In this document: positions 12,501 to 25,817 of the stretch, in pieces
How the letters are laid out: every line of letters starts with the position of its first letter
How positions within the stretch are numbered: position 1 is the stretch's first letter
Assembly (NCBI GenBank): GCA_003118195.1
Contig: BEXV01000053.1
Location: 247,608-311,607 of the forward strand
Source of the DNA: Hemicentrotus pulcherrimus
Taxonomy: Eukaryota; Echinodermata; Echinoidea; Camarodonta; Strongylocentrotidae
DNA length: 64,000 nucleotides
Direction of reading: 5' to 3'
Notes under the pieces: generated by a model
The model's input: only the letters and a program-made list of their open reading frames with translations
The model's database searches: none
Told to the model about the DNA's origin: nothing
Program-made: the position numbers and the translations under genes

Positions 12501-15500
12501 NNNNNNNNNNNNNNNNNNNNNNNNNNNNNNNNNNNNNNNNNNNNNNNNNNNNNNNNNNNNNNNNNNNNNNNNNNNNNNNNNNNNNNNNNNNNNNNNNNNN
12601 NNNNNNNNNNNNNNNNNNNNNNNNNNNNNNNNNNNNNNNNNNNNNNNNNNNNNNNNNNNNNNNNNNNNNNNNNNNNNNNNNNNNNNNNNNNNNNNNNNNN
12701 NNNNNNNNNNNNNNNNNNNNNNNNNNNNNNNNNNNNNNNNNNNNNNNNNNNNNNNNNNNNNNNNNNNNNNNNNNNNNNNNNNNNTCATTGTAGGGCGAAA
12801 GGAGCATACAGACTAGAAATAAAAAAACCTTGTCTAAATTAGAAACGTTGTATAAAGAATCATTGTATAGCAGAAGAAGCTCACAGACTAGAAAACAACA
12901 TCAGATAAAAGAACATTGTAAAAAGAAACTAGTTTTGAAGAGGTCAGTTGATATGACAGCTGGCGTATCGTCAGTGTGTGCTCACGATAAGCCCCGCCTA
13001 GCTATATGAGTTTTTTTATGATACGGCTCAGACTTGAGTAGGATGCTAATTCTTTTAATATCTGGTTTTCATTCAAAGTAATGCTCAAACGGGCCATTTC
13101 GCCATACAATGTTTCTTTATATGATGTTTAGAAAATGAATTACTTGTCGTATAACTATACCTAATACCTGGTAGTGTGAATGCAGCTAGGGTTAGACGTG
13201 TGAAAGGAATGAATCATTGCTCATTAACAAGTCCAGGGCTGGCTGTATACAGGTTGATGTTTCCTTGTCTTGGCGAGGAGATAGAGAAACACTTGTTGAG
13301 GCAAGGAAAGATTTGCTCTTCTTTTTCCCACTCCTAAATCATTCACATCCTGTGCTAATAAGGCTACTGTCTTAATACAATGCTCCCCTTCCCTCATGTA
13401 CCCCTTCCCCATGCTCCCCCTTCCCCCATGCTACCCCTTACCAATCCACTATTTCAACCCCCTCATTTGCAAGCACAATGAATTCCTACACAAAATCCCA
13501 AGGTCTTGAAATTCATATTTTTCTGTCATCATTCCAAGTGATTGATGCAATCTATGAAAATTGCAGGGTTCTGTTTTCATTGTAGGGTGCAAAGTTTAGA
13601 TCAATTTCTATTCAATATGTTTTATAAATTAGTAAACTAAAGAAACTTTATGTATGAAAATATATTCTACTGCACAACAAGAGCTCCTGAGATGCTTTAA
13701 CCTGCTACAGACAATTAGATGTACTACTAGTTTTTATTTAAAAGTACTTGATTTCCTAGTTTTTAACAGTAAGTTATTTCACAGTTGAGGGCCTGTGCAT
13801 GCAAAATTATCTGGCAATGGATATTGGATCAATCAGTATTCTCTGTATGTATAGTTGGCCCACGTTTAGACTTTTACTCAAGATTAATGAAGAATCAATG
13901 ATTATTAGTTTGACCTTTAATTACAATCATGTTTCTGGCTGAATCAGAGGTTAACAATAATGGCAACTTCCTGATTTATGTTTGATGGGCTTTCTGTCAG
14001 AGATCCAAAGGATTCATTCATTTTGCATGTAATTGTCTAAACATGGTCACTAAAAAAGCTTCTGTAAGTTTCCCTGTACTTCTCTCATATTTACAAATAC
14101 TTGAGGGAACAAAGTGTTTTAATGGCTCTCTAATTATGGTGTATCTTCATGAAATTAACTATACAGAACACATAAAAAAAGGAGGCACTTTGAAAAAAAC
14201 TCCTCTAAAGTAGAAATGGTAAAAATAACTTGGATTTAATTTGTTATCATGAATTGATGGATGAGGGTTCATTTAGTCCCATTACACGTACTGTTATGTT
14301 GACAATATTTTAAGCTTGAGTGAGCAGTAGCTGTATACTGGAACACAAAAAGTATTAGATAAAGATTTTGATCAGTATGATTGGTACCAATTATCAGTGA
14401 ATTAAATCTTGAATGAAAGGTTGATATAGGGTGTAGGTGCTTCCAAACGACAATGGTACACCTTACGAACCCCTCTCAAATCCCCTCCATACCCCCTCCA
14501 TCCTGGATCCTTCTCTCTCTCATTACCACTTTGTTCTAAATCCAGAGTTTCCACAACTTGCGGCCGACAATTAGCAGTAGTTGATGAATCATAGACCTAT
14601 CGTTGTGCCGGTATGCGATGTGACTTAACTCCAACAAATTGAGTTTTCTTCCTGTTCGTATGGTGGTCAGTTTGCCCCCTCTTCTTGGCGATTCATTAAT
14701 TCTTTGGGGGACCGTAGTAGTACGCTCTTCTCATTAGGATGTGCTTCTTTGGAACTTGTTGGATTATTACTTGGAATTAAGTTTGGAATCAGACATTCGT
14801 TTGTGGATTAAATCGCTATCAGTACGTGACTGGTAAGCTCAAACATCTATTGTGGAATGATCATTTATTTCAAGAAAAAATTAATGAAGTGTAACATTAA
14901 TATTGAAAATTTTGCCCAAATATTAGTAGAAAAGGCCCGTATTTTATAATGAAGTAGAACTCAATAGCAGGACTGTAGGCCTATCAATTAGAATTCTGAT
15001 GAGAAACATATCAGTTGTAATTTTTGAGAAATGTTTGGCTTTCGTTTAAAAAAACTTCTAGTCAAAATTTAGATCATTTTCTTTTTAAATTCAAATATCA
15101 TCAGCTTATGAATAAATAGTAATAACACACATTCCTGTAATAGCAACATTAGATTAAGGAATGAATTGAAAATAAATGCTTTACATTAGAAAGAGTTTCT
15201 TCAACATTTTATAAATTGTATGTAATATCAGCCTCCATAATTAACTTTCAATTTAATATTTCAAGCTTATTTAGACTTGTTATTTTGATAATAGAAAATG
15301 TTGGATTTTTTTTTCTTCTCTTGACAAATTTTATATCATTTTTACAAATTGGCCTCCCCCCAAAATGTATAATATAAGACCAAAACAAATATTTGATTTT
15401 AAGACTGTTGTGGCTTACAAATCTGCCTTTCCAAAAAGAAAACTACTGTATATTCATTTGTTTGTATGTCCCAAAGTACCTACATATACATTTCATGATT

Positions 15501-18500
15501 ATCTGTTTTCATATGATGGTTAGTTGGCTTTCCTACATTACTAAGTTTTGTCAAAAAATAATGAATACAAACAGAAATCAATTTGTCTAATTTGTACTGC
15601 AATATACGTCATATGAAAGTAGTCTGATTGAATTTGTCCTTTAGGCCAGTATCCCCACACACTTTAGATTAAGGTTATTGTCTCACCTTCAATTTCTCTC
15701 ATCAGAACTTTTGCCTAGTTGTTGCAGGATATTGTTGAGATTCATTTTTAAAATTGTTTCTGGTGTTCCTGATTTGTCTCATATTTGTAGCTCATTACTA
15801 AAGTTTCTTTTTCCTCACTACAACAGTTATTTACAGTAGCATTTTGGGCGTAACTTATGGTTTTGTTTTCATCTCATTAAAAAAAAAAAATTCAGAGACC
15901 AGTTTCTCTGTAATGTGGCTGCTCTTCAATTAAGCATGATAAAAATCCAAACCATCATGCTTTTTGCTATAAATCAATAAACAGTGTTTCATAACTATAC
16001 AAACCTCTTGTGAAGCCTTGTCTGCAAACATCTCCCCCCTGTACTAGTTTTGAACCCCTGACCCCCTGGGCCAATGCATTTATCCTATTTCCTGAGGGTC
16101 GATCTGGTTAAAAGTAAGAGTGGACATGCAGAAGCTGGCTTTTCAGTCTGTCATAGAGGACGACTAGAGGACGACCAGGGGCTCCTCTAAGCATTGCTTC
16201 CTCCCAGACGGGATCCTAATTGAATCGAGTTAGTTTTAATTAGTCTGGACACACTCTTTACTTCAGCTCGATCATCCTATCCTCTGCATGCAAACCAGCT
16301 CTATCATACCAAGGGCTTGGTCTAGGGCCCCCAAATTCTGGAATAGTTTAAAGTTTAGAGGTCTGTCACAAGTCATGAATTCTGTTAGAAGTCACAAAAT
16401 CTGGTGGGTGAAAAGTCATCGGTTGAAGAGTTTTGTCTGGTCGGTTGATTGACAAATAACTAGTCATATTGCAAGCCCATGGCTCGTTGCCAGGAAGGGG
16501 AACACATGTAGGTTCCAGGTATTTACAAAAATATATATTATGAGAGGATCTGATTTACAGAGCCCATTTTCATCTAGATAGAGAGGAATGCATAATGATT
16601 ATAAACTACTTTTACATATAATACAGTGTGTTTTGCTTTTGATTTTTGTCATTAATGAAAAACAGACAAAAGTATTGAAGCACACTTATTTCATTGTTTC
16701 CAAAATTTGCTGAAATTCTAGACTGTGTATAATTTGGTTCAAAAACATACCAAGAAGAGTACAACAAGAAGAGTACAACTACACAGTGTAGCTTGCATGA
16801 TATAACAAGTACATTAATTGCAGTTACAATCCTCTTCTGCATTTAAGTAATGAAAAAGAAAAAAACTAAGCTTTTGGCTTTCACATCCATATACCCCGCA
16901 AATAGCCAGAAGGATGTTAGCTCATGTACTTTGGTAGAGGCTTGATGCTAATCTGGCACCAAATAGACCAATGTGTATAGAGAATTTAGGATTCTAATAT
17001 GAGCAAAATAAGATGTAGAAGGTGCTAATTGGGATGATGTAAAGTATCTTTGGAAGAGAAAGTCCAACTTAGCACAAGATACTGTTCAGTATAGGGGGAC
17101 AGGTTGTGATCCAAAATCCACTTCAATCTTCTTTTAAAGCCCCACTGCACTACTGATAGCTACTTGCGCCCTCTATATAGCAAACAATGCCTAATCGGTG
17201 CCTGTTTGTCCCCCATGGTTCCCTTTTATTATGTTAATCAAGAGCTGATTTGATGAGATAACCACCTGTCAGTGACCTTGCAGGGAGGTCTAATCCCCCC
17301 TGTCGGAACTAGTGCAGACGGGCTTTGAAAGTACTCCCTCAGTGACAAATGATAGTTGAGTCTTTATTTCAAAGAACTTGTTATACATATACCAGGCCCA
17401 TTGACCCATTCTGATTACAGCTGATACATCTAGTTATTTTCATAGTTGTGACAATTCAGCATGATTCTGTGAAAGTAATTATTTCATCATTAAACTCAAA
17501 TTGAATGTTCAAGCCATTAAACCATTATACACATTGTTTTCAATGGATGTGATTTCAATATGCTTTATTTTAGTATAAAATGTAATCTCTTTTTCTCTCT
17601 CTCTTACCTTCTCCTTCTACTTCCTGCAGAAACAAAATGAGGAGTATGGGTTAGACAGAGAGGAGAGTGCCTTGCGAGAGGACAACGCCGGCTCTGCCAG
17701 TTCTTCCTCATCCAAGAACTCACATATTACTCCCGTCCTCAGGAGACAGAAGAAAAATAACCTCTCCACGGAACAAAGTAAATGCTAGAATTATTTAAAC
17801 TCGGTTGATGACTCATTTTATTATCAAGATGACTGTAAGGTTTCTAAAATCAAAATATGCACAATTCTGAAATCTCACACAGTTTTTGTAAAAAGTATCT
17901 ACCATGAAATTGATTTCATAACATAAAAAGGTTCTTAGTCTGTCCAGAGATATATTGCTGATTCATTTACATTCGCTTCTATTTATAACTGATCACCAGG
18001 GTTGTCAACAAGTCTTGTCGACATCTTGTTTTACCATATAATTTTTTATATTTTGTTTTGTTCTTTCAAATTTCTGCTTATCCATCCGTCTGACCATCCT
18101 TGCGTTTCTTTATATGTCTCTCCTTTGTTAGCGCGATAACTTGAGAACCATTGGAAAGATTTTAATCAAACTTGCATGAAGTACATGTACTGTATGTATA
18201 AACATGTATCGATGAACTGATTAGATTTTGGGGGTGAGATGTAAAAAGGTCAAAGGTTAGGTGGTCATGTAGTCATATTGGAGATGCAATCTTATTCATC
18301 ATGACATTCAATCATGGCATTTAATGGCACTTAACATTTAGAAAGTCAGAACTAATGAGGCTTATTAAAGAGGACTTTGATCATGTATAGCTCTTGAAAC
18401 TATTTCTCTTTTATGGCTATATTAATAATATTAATGATATTGGCAAAATATTTATCAACAACAGGATATGTAAGGGCAATAGCAAGTGCCATCAACATCA

Positions 18501-21500
18501 TCAATAAGATCAAATGTATAAAATGACTATTTCTCTTTTATGGCTGCATCTCTCTTTTGTTGTCTTGATAGCTCTGTCACATTATAATCCTTACCTTAGG
18601 TAAAGGGAGCTATATTAATAATATTGGCAAAATATTTGTCACCAACAGGATATGTAAGAGCAATAGCAAGTGCCATCAGCATCATCAATAAGATCAAATG
18701 TTTTTAATAAGACAACAGGACTTTTAAGTTTGGTTGACTCTAAATCCAGTTGACTTAGAGTTGCAAGCTATTTAGCTTACATCTTTTCAATTTAAATCCA
18801 GATTACTGTTTAATTTCTATTATGAACCTACTACCTGGATGATTGAAGACGTTAAAACAAAACTGTTTTATAATTGAGATGAAATATCAATATAATATGA
18901 TATTCAAAACAAATGTGAAACCTTAATTAAGTTGAACATTTGTATTGAAATTCCAAAAATGATTTCCTCCTCTGGTTTTGATATTGATTCATGCTATTTA
19001 AGCTTTTAGAAGAGGAGACCCTTAGCTATGTTAGTACCTCCAATCTTCATAGAGACTGAATCATGCTTAAAAGACGTTGGGAATTGGTAGCCATAATTCA
19101 TATCTTGTGCACCAATAGTTTTGCAAGCCCTTCCTGTAGGGTATGAGTCAGTGAGACCTAACGAAAGGAAGAGTCCGTCTGAGTGGGTGAAAGCACTTCA
19201 AAACAATGTGAGAATTTTCTAATAAACAAAAAGGGGAGTAAACTAAAAACCCGGCCAGTGCCAGATGAATTCAATTTTCAGTGGTGTGATAGTTGAAGAT
19301 AACAGGTGGGGTAGCTGAAAAGGGTAAACACAACAAATCTGACTTGGCCAGGCAAAGACACAGATGGGCAGAGATGATGAGTTAGTTCTTTTCGGGAATT
19401 AAAGCTCAAGACACTTTGAAAGTTGCTTCTACTGTCATGGATTCAGTGTTGCAGGATTTAGCAAATGCCCAAGCATCTCTCTTGTGGAATAACAATGGAT
19501 TTCTATTATGTTGTATCACAGGACAGCATCGGAGTGCTTCTATGTACGAAACCAGACTGTAAGTATACATACTGCTCTCCAAACTCTCTTTTAACACATG
19601 CAACATTGTATCTATCCTTTGAAACCACCGGTAACCATGGGTTCCCATTCTCCTGCTGATTCGGCCACACATTGGAAAAACATTCACACTTAATGAGCCT
19701 CATGCTTAAACCTTGTTCATATGCAGCAGCTTACTTAACATCAATATTGTTAATATGCCGCTATTACATCTTTCCCTCTGTAAATCTGTTTGGCTTCTTA
19801 CTTTATGTGAGAAGCTGAAAACGCTTTTGCAGTGGGACTACCTATTCCTTGCATTAAAGGAAGGAGCAATAAGCTGTTTGTAGATTTTTCTGTCACTTCA
19901 CAGAATGAATTCTCATTGTTTATGAGGAAATATTTGTGGTTTACAAAATGCCTTCTTTTCCTAAATCAGTGTGTGACTCTCAAGGGACTCCAAAACTAAC
20001 CAAATAATTACCCTGCCAAATTCATGATGATGCTTCAATATGTTTTGTTCCTTTACCTCTTTCTTGCATGAAGTAATAATACTCATAATAAGCATGAGTC
20101 AACTCCTACCTTGTTCCATGAAATATACATCCCGGGCAAAATAGCACCATGTATCTTTATTATTTTATCATCTGTGACCTTGTTTCTGGTTGTTGTCATG
20201 TATCGGTTAACTTTGTATAATTAATCTTGAATGTTAATGAAACTGTCCATTGCTACCTACGGTATCCTAAACTATCTCTAATTCTTCACTACTTCAGAGT
20301 GTTTCTATCAGTCTCTCATAACCCTAGTCTGCTGGGAGCCAGAAGGGCGTTTGACATAGAGCATAACGTCTATTGACAGATAGAAGGGCGTTAACTCTGT
20401 GTTACATGAGTTAATACCCTTCTGCCTCTAAACAGATGATAGGTTTATACCCTTCTGGCTGTCAAAGGCAAAGTTACATGGACTTTTCTATACGTTCCAT
20501 CATTCTATCCTGTACTGCATGTACCTCTGTTTTTCTTCTCGGTACAATCTCTTAATGGTTCTGTTCTATGATTCTATACCATGGTATCTTTGAATGTTGT
20601 CTCGTACTATATCTCTGTGACTTAATGCTTTACTATCTCTCAGTAAATATCATCTCTGATTCTATTCTCTACTATCTCTGTAATAATTTGATTCCATTGT
20701 TCTATCCTGTGCTGACTATCCTTGCATGCCATTAGTTCTGAACTCCTCGAAATGGAATTATGGGGTTTAGAAGAAGAAGATGAAAGTGATGGTGCAGGCA
20801 AAGAAGAAGAAGAGGAGGAGGATGAAGAGGAGGATGAAGAGGAAGAGGATGAGGAGGATGAGGGGTAAATTTCTCAAACCACCTCACTGTGTGTTGAGTA
20901 CTAACACATCTGTGTAGTTTAGTCAACTAATCACACACTTTTGAGTTGCGGTTAGAATTTACAATACAAATAGCGCAATCCATGTTCGACAATGACTTCT
21001 TTATGCAATGTACATGTCTATGTATATCAATTCTGGTTCAAACAGAAGCAAAAGCAAAATCAAACAAAATGAAAAATAATAAAAATAAAGCATTTATAAA
21101 CTTACAATGTATCGTGTGCATTTCTCTGCTAATGTCTAAAAAATGAAGTTTCTTAATCATTTGCATTTTCTTTTAATGATTTTGAATATTTTGGGAATTT
21201 ATAATCCCCTGCCCTCCATGTCATTTGAAAAAGCGGTTAAATAACTCCTTCCATTCTATATTGTTATCAACTTGTGAAATGTGAAATCAATAAACTCAAA
21301 CTCAAACTCAAACTCAAACTTTGATATCTCATATAATGTATCTTCAAGAATGTTAAAGTTAATCTCGTCTATCTCTCCCTGAATCTCATGCCTGATCTGA
21401 ATTTCTAATGTAGAATAGTTTTTTCAGCCTTTATATGTAAAGTAATGAAATAGAATAGTCAGAATAAAGTCAAGTGGTAGGATTTCAAAGTTATCTTCAT

Positions 21501-23279
21501 CTTCTTCCATTCTCTGTTTGCTGCATGAATGCAGGAAAGTTTAATATGTGCAAACTATGTAGTGAGATACAGTCTGTTAGAGCATACCAATCACTGGAAC
21601 ATATCATTTGTGTTTAGCTAGAATGTATCAAATAAACCTAAAAACACTTTGGGTGGTATTCTCGAATGCAGACTAACTTTAGTCCATGGTTAAATCCAAC
21701 GGCTAAGTATGGAATGCCAAGTGTCATATGAATATGTTTTTGAATAATTCAATCTGTCACTAAATTAAAATAATATGTAATAACATAATTAATAAACAAT
21801 GATATAACAATGATATAATTATGTTATCATGGTAATTTAGGGACATATCAAATTATTCCAAAATATATTCATATAGACACTTGGCATTCAATACTTAGTC
21901 GGTAGATTAAACCATAACTTAGGTTAGTCCGCTTTCGAGAATACCACCATGAAAAAAATAAGGGATAACATTTAAACCCACTTATAGGACATGCACCAAA
22001 CCAAAGACCCACTTGGGTTCCGTGCGAGCTTTAACTAGTCTACTCAACGACATGTTTCACTTTTCACTGAAAATGTATTGAAATTGCAGTATCTCTTTGC
22101 AGAGGTAATATTCCAAGCTCCTAGTTTGAATACAGTATAGCAACACAGAACCCTTTACATCAAGAGCAAAACATGTTTGGGTGATTGGTACACTTTAACA
22201 ATAACCTAGCTTTAGTTTTAAAGGTAAAGACCAGTATTAGAAACGCCCCAATTTCAAAAAATGAAATGGAAGCTCTTATTACCAATCATGTGAAAGAATA
22301 TGTTTTGACTAATACATGATGATAACAATTTTACCGGGAAACCGCCTACTAATTGATATATTTGGTAAATTAGTTTTTCCATGGTCTGTGAGAGATAAGT
22401 GCACGTGTTGCGCACGTGTGCGTATAGTCCCATATACATCTTTCTGTGTAAAGTGCTTGTAACTTTACAAAGACTGGGTCAAATTTCTTATCATTTTGAT
22501 GATTCCAGAACCTTGCAGTACATACCAATACTTATATGCTAGATGATCAACCTTTTCTGATCGATTCCACAACGTTTCTTTCACAATGCAATCGCATGAC
22601 CATAACTGGTCTTTACCTTTAACAATAACTTTGGTATGTGTAGTTAACTGTTTATCATTAAATTGAGTTGTGTAGCTTGCTAACATATTTATTATGCTTT
22701 GGGACTAAAGGCAGACTAAATCTTCTTGAGAGCAAGAAGGGTTTTAACTCTGTTAACTCCTTTCTTGCTCTGAGCAGATAATATACGTTACTTTATGTTG
22801 CTAAACTTGTTCATGTGCTAACCTGCTTTTGTGCACCTTCTCCTCCCCCTTAACCCCCTAACCCCCTCCCAAATGCTTCTCGCTGTGGTAAAGGCACAAA
22901 GGAAAAGCCAGAGCTTCTTCTCATGAGCCACGCTTAGTAGGACTAAAACCTCAAGTAGACCCAGTTAGACCACGAGTAGATCCGCTTAGACAGATCGATT
23001 TCTTCACAATCTTTGATTTTGAAGAAGAAGATGATGAAGATTTGTAAGTTTTTTGCAGTGTGTACTAGCTTTGCCATCCTTTATAATCTCTATTTTTGTC
23101 ACCAATATCAGTTATTTATACATGCTTTATATTCATGCATCTTAGCTGATATGCGTATATCTGCATTCATGTCATACAGATCAACATGAACACGTATGAC
23201 ATTTTTCAAAGCATGTATTTCATACATTTTTAGTCAATTCAAGACTTAATTAAGGGCAAAAAATGCTGTTGACATTTTG

Positions 23280-23310
<31 letters not shown>

Positions 23311-25776
23311 GTTTTTTTGGGGGGGGGGTTCATTTTAGACATGGTTTTGATGGGTAAGAGTAAGTTTGTCATCTATTTTACTCTGTTTAAGGGTCGTATA
23401 GAAAGAGGTATGGGATATAGTCAATATCTATTAACAGGTTTTGAAATGATTCTTTACACATTCAGCATTAGATCATTTACATACATATATTATATTAATT
23501 CGCATTCATTCAGGGCATGATACTGGATTGTGATTGGTGAAGACAGAAATTTGCATCCTCTATAGTAACTTTGCTGCACAATATAACAAATCGCACAAAA
23601 GCATGATTGCGAGCCAAATAATTTTGTTACACTTTTACTGATCTCGACCTCTGCCCTAATTCATGTAAATTTCTTGTTTTCAGCGCTCATAGAGGTCTTT
23701 CCCAAGAACCTTTCTAGCATTTTGCATTAAACAGAAACTATCCTGACTCGGGTTTACGCATTTTTAAAAACAATTGCTGGCCCAAAAAAGAAGGTTGGGA
23801 AGGTGTATTATTGGTCAAAAATGGCCAGCTTAGTTTGTGTATTATAGAACAGAAGGGGATCTTAAAGATAAAGTTGAGTTCTGGTCATGAGATTGCATTG
23901 TGAAAGGTAAAGTTACAAGCACTGTACACAGAAAGATTTATATGGGACTACACGAACATGTGGCGTAAAAATCTGTCCAGATTTTTATGATGTTACATGA
24001 CATATTTAGAATATGAAGGCATTTGAAGGGCCATGCTTTTCAGGGAACATGTTTAATCTGATGTTCTTCCACACTCGCATAATAACAATGATAAAACTCA
24101 AAAATTATTTTTCACCTCTTCCCAGAACTCAACTTGCACTCTAGTTAGACAATATGCTGGAATTGTAGTTTCATGACATTTGGATGGAATTGAGGGCTGG
24201 CCATCAAAATATATATTCTTGAGGCTCTATTAGAATATTGACCCCCCAGCCCCCCCCCCCCAAAAAAAAAAAAAAANNNNNNNNNNNNNNNNNNNNNNNN
24301 NNNNNNNNNNNNNNNNNNNNNNNNNNNNNNNNNNNNNNNNNNNNNNNNNNNNNNNNNNNNNNNNNNNNNNNNNNNNNNNNNNNNNNNNNNNNNNNNNNNN
24401 NNNNNNNNNNNNNNNNNNNNNNNNNNNNNNNNNNNNNNNNNNNNNGTGTGTGTGTGTGTGTGTGTATTTGCAAACTTAATTGTGTAAGTATTCATCTAGT
24501 AAAAATTTGCATTTTGAAATCACTCCTTAGTTTGCTTATTTACAATAATTCTTCTATGAATTCTCCTTATTAAACGCTTTAATCCATTATTTTTCCTCCC
24601 ATTGTTATCAAACAATATGTTGGGACTTAGTTGATTTTTATAAGAAAGATTGCCAATTTAGTCAGCTCCTGACGTCTTTCGTAGATCTATTTTTGGAATA
24701 GAGTCAAAAGAAAGATAAGATTATTTTACTAAACCACCTTTCCAATAACAGAGATGTTTGTCTAGTTAGTAATGAAAGTTTTAATTGAAGCCATGCAAAA
24801 ATGCTACTCTTCATATAATTTATTATTTTCTTCACTTGTTTTTGATGATTATTTTTACATCTGTTTCAAACAGCTCAGTCTAACATTTCTTGTCTCAAAT
24901 ATCACTTCAGCAGCTCAGAAAACGATGAATCCGGAGGCTCAGGCTCTCTAAGTGCAGAACATAGACGCCAGGCGCGACTCTCACTCACTGAGTTTCTTGC
25001 TGATCCACGGAATTTTGATGGTACCTCCGAAACTCAGCAATCAAGTAAGTCAGCTTCGAAGGTGAATCCACCCTAATAGATTGATAAAAGTTTGAACAAA
25101 ATCAGATCAACATGCAGACAAATTATACAATGTTGTAATTGTAATCACAATAGAAATGAAAGTTTCAAAGAATGATAACTCTCTTACTTGCATTTTACTG
25201 CTCACTTATGACATGAAATGTTGAGCATAAAGTGGTATTAAAGGTTGTATTAACCAGGAGATGGATATTCAGTAAAGATGAAGTCATTCCTGACTTATAG
25301 TGAATTTGTGAGGAAGATCTTATTTTGAAACATCCAATGGCAATCTTGTATGGGGACATGTTAAAAAGGACTGTGTGTCTTACTGCATGACGGCTGTTGA
25401 GAGATAAACAGGCAACTTGAAGATGTTTATAATTACACATATGCTTATCTTCTCTAGAAGAAATGGAAAGGGGCAATTCTGTTTTGAGGAAATTTAGCTT
25501 TCTGAAAGTTGGAGGACAGCGAAGAGAAAAGAAGGTCAGTTTTTCATCCTTTATTCTAAATATTCTCATAATTTCCAGGCCAATCGAGATGTTATATATA
25601 CATATATATATATATATATGAATTATTGAATATATTTGTAGATTGTGTCATACTATCTAAATATGTTGATTTGTTTAACCATCAAGTCGATAAAAACTTA
25701 TGCGTCTATTTGTATTCCCTAAATGATATTGATGATGATGACCAACAGTCAACGTGATCAGAACATCCAGCCTCCA

Positions 25777-25817
<41 letters not shown>

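Larger units (their letters stand above)
10190..17629. other. Intron 3, 7.4 kb, with an assembly gap
   Basis: It holds an element of the TCAAACCTG family (from 11121), a 741-base gap (12044-12784) and 75-bp tandem repeat units at its right edge (12785-12935). The 14555-14760 stretch is less AT-rich and non-repetitive, and could hold regulatory sequence, but there is no direct evidence. No exon was recognised. Confidence 0.6.
17778..22901. other. Intron 4, 5.1 kb, repeat-rich
   Basis: It contains an interspersed-repeat fragment near 18120-18300 (with AGCGCGATAACTTGAG), duplicated segments at about 18399-18511 and 18606-18701, a short hairpin element (20334-20470), a GAA/GAG tract (20765-20868), a CAAACT repeat (21293-21320), a foldback MITE (21652-21948), a diverged repeat (21957-22165), a TTAA element (22218-22622) and another hairpin (22697-22790). 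Confidence 0.7.
23044..24910. other. Intron 5 with an assembly gap
   Basis: It contains a TTTTG run and G-run (about 23277-23328), a minus-oriented TTAA-family element (23862-24135), and a gap (24277-24445) bounded by a C-run plus A-run on the left and GT repeats on the right. Confidence 0.75.

Noticed and set aside
11962..12842. Frames of about 280 residues
   Set aside because: They consist of assembly-gap Ns.
20736..20868. Acidic Glu/Asp exon
   Set aside because: Phase does not match exons 4 and 5; sequence is a GAA/GAG microsatellite.
25195..25569. 124-residue minus-strand frame
   Set aside because: Antisense to exon 7 of the RhoGEF gene and without family similarity.
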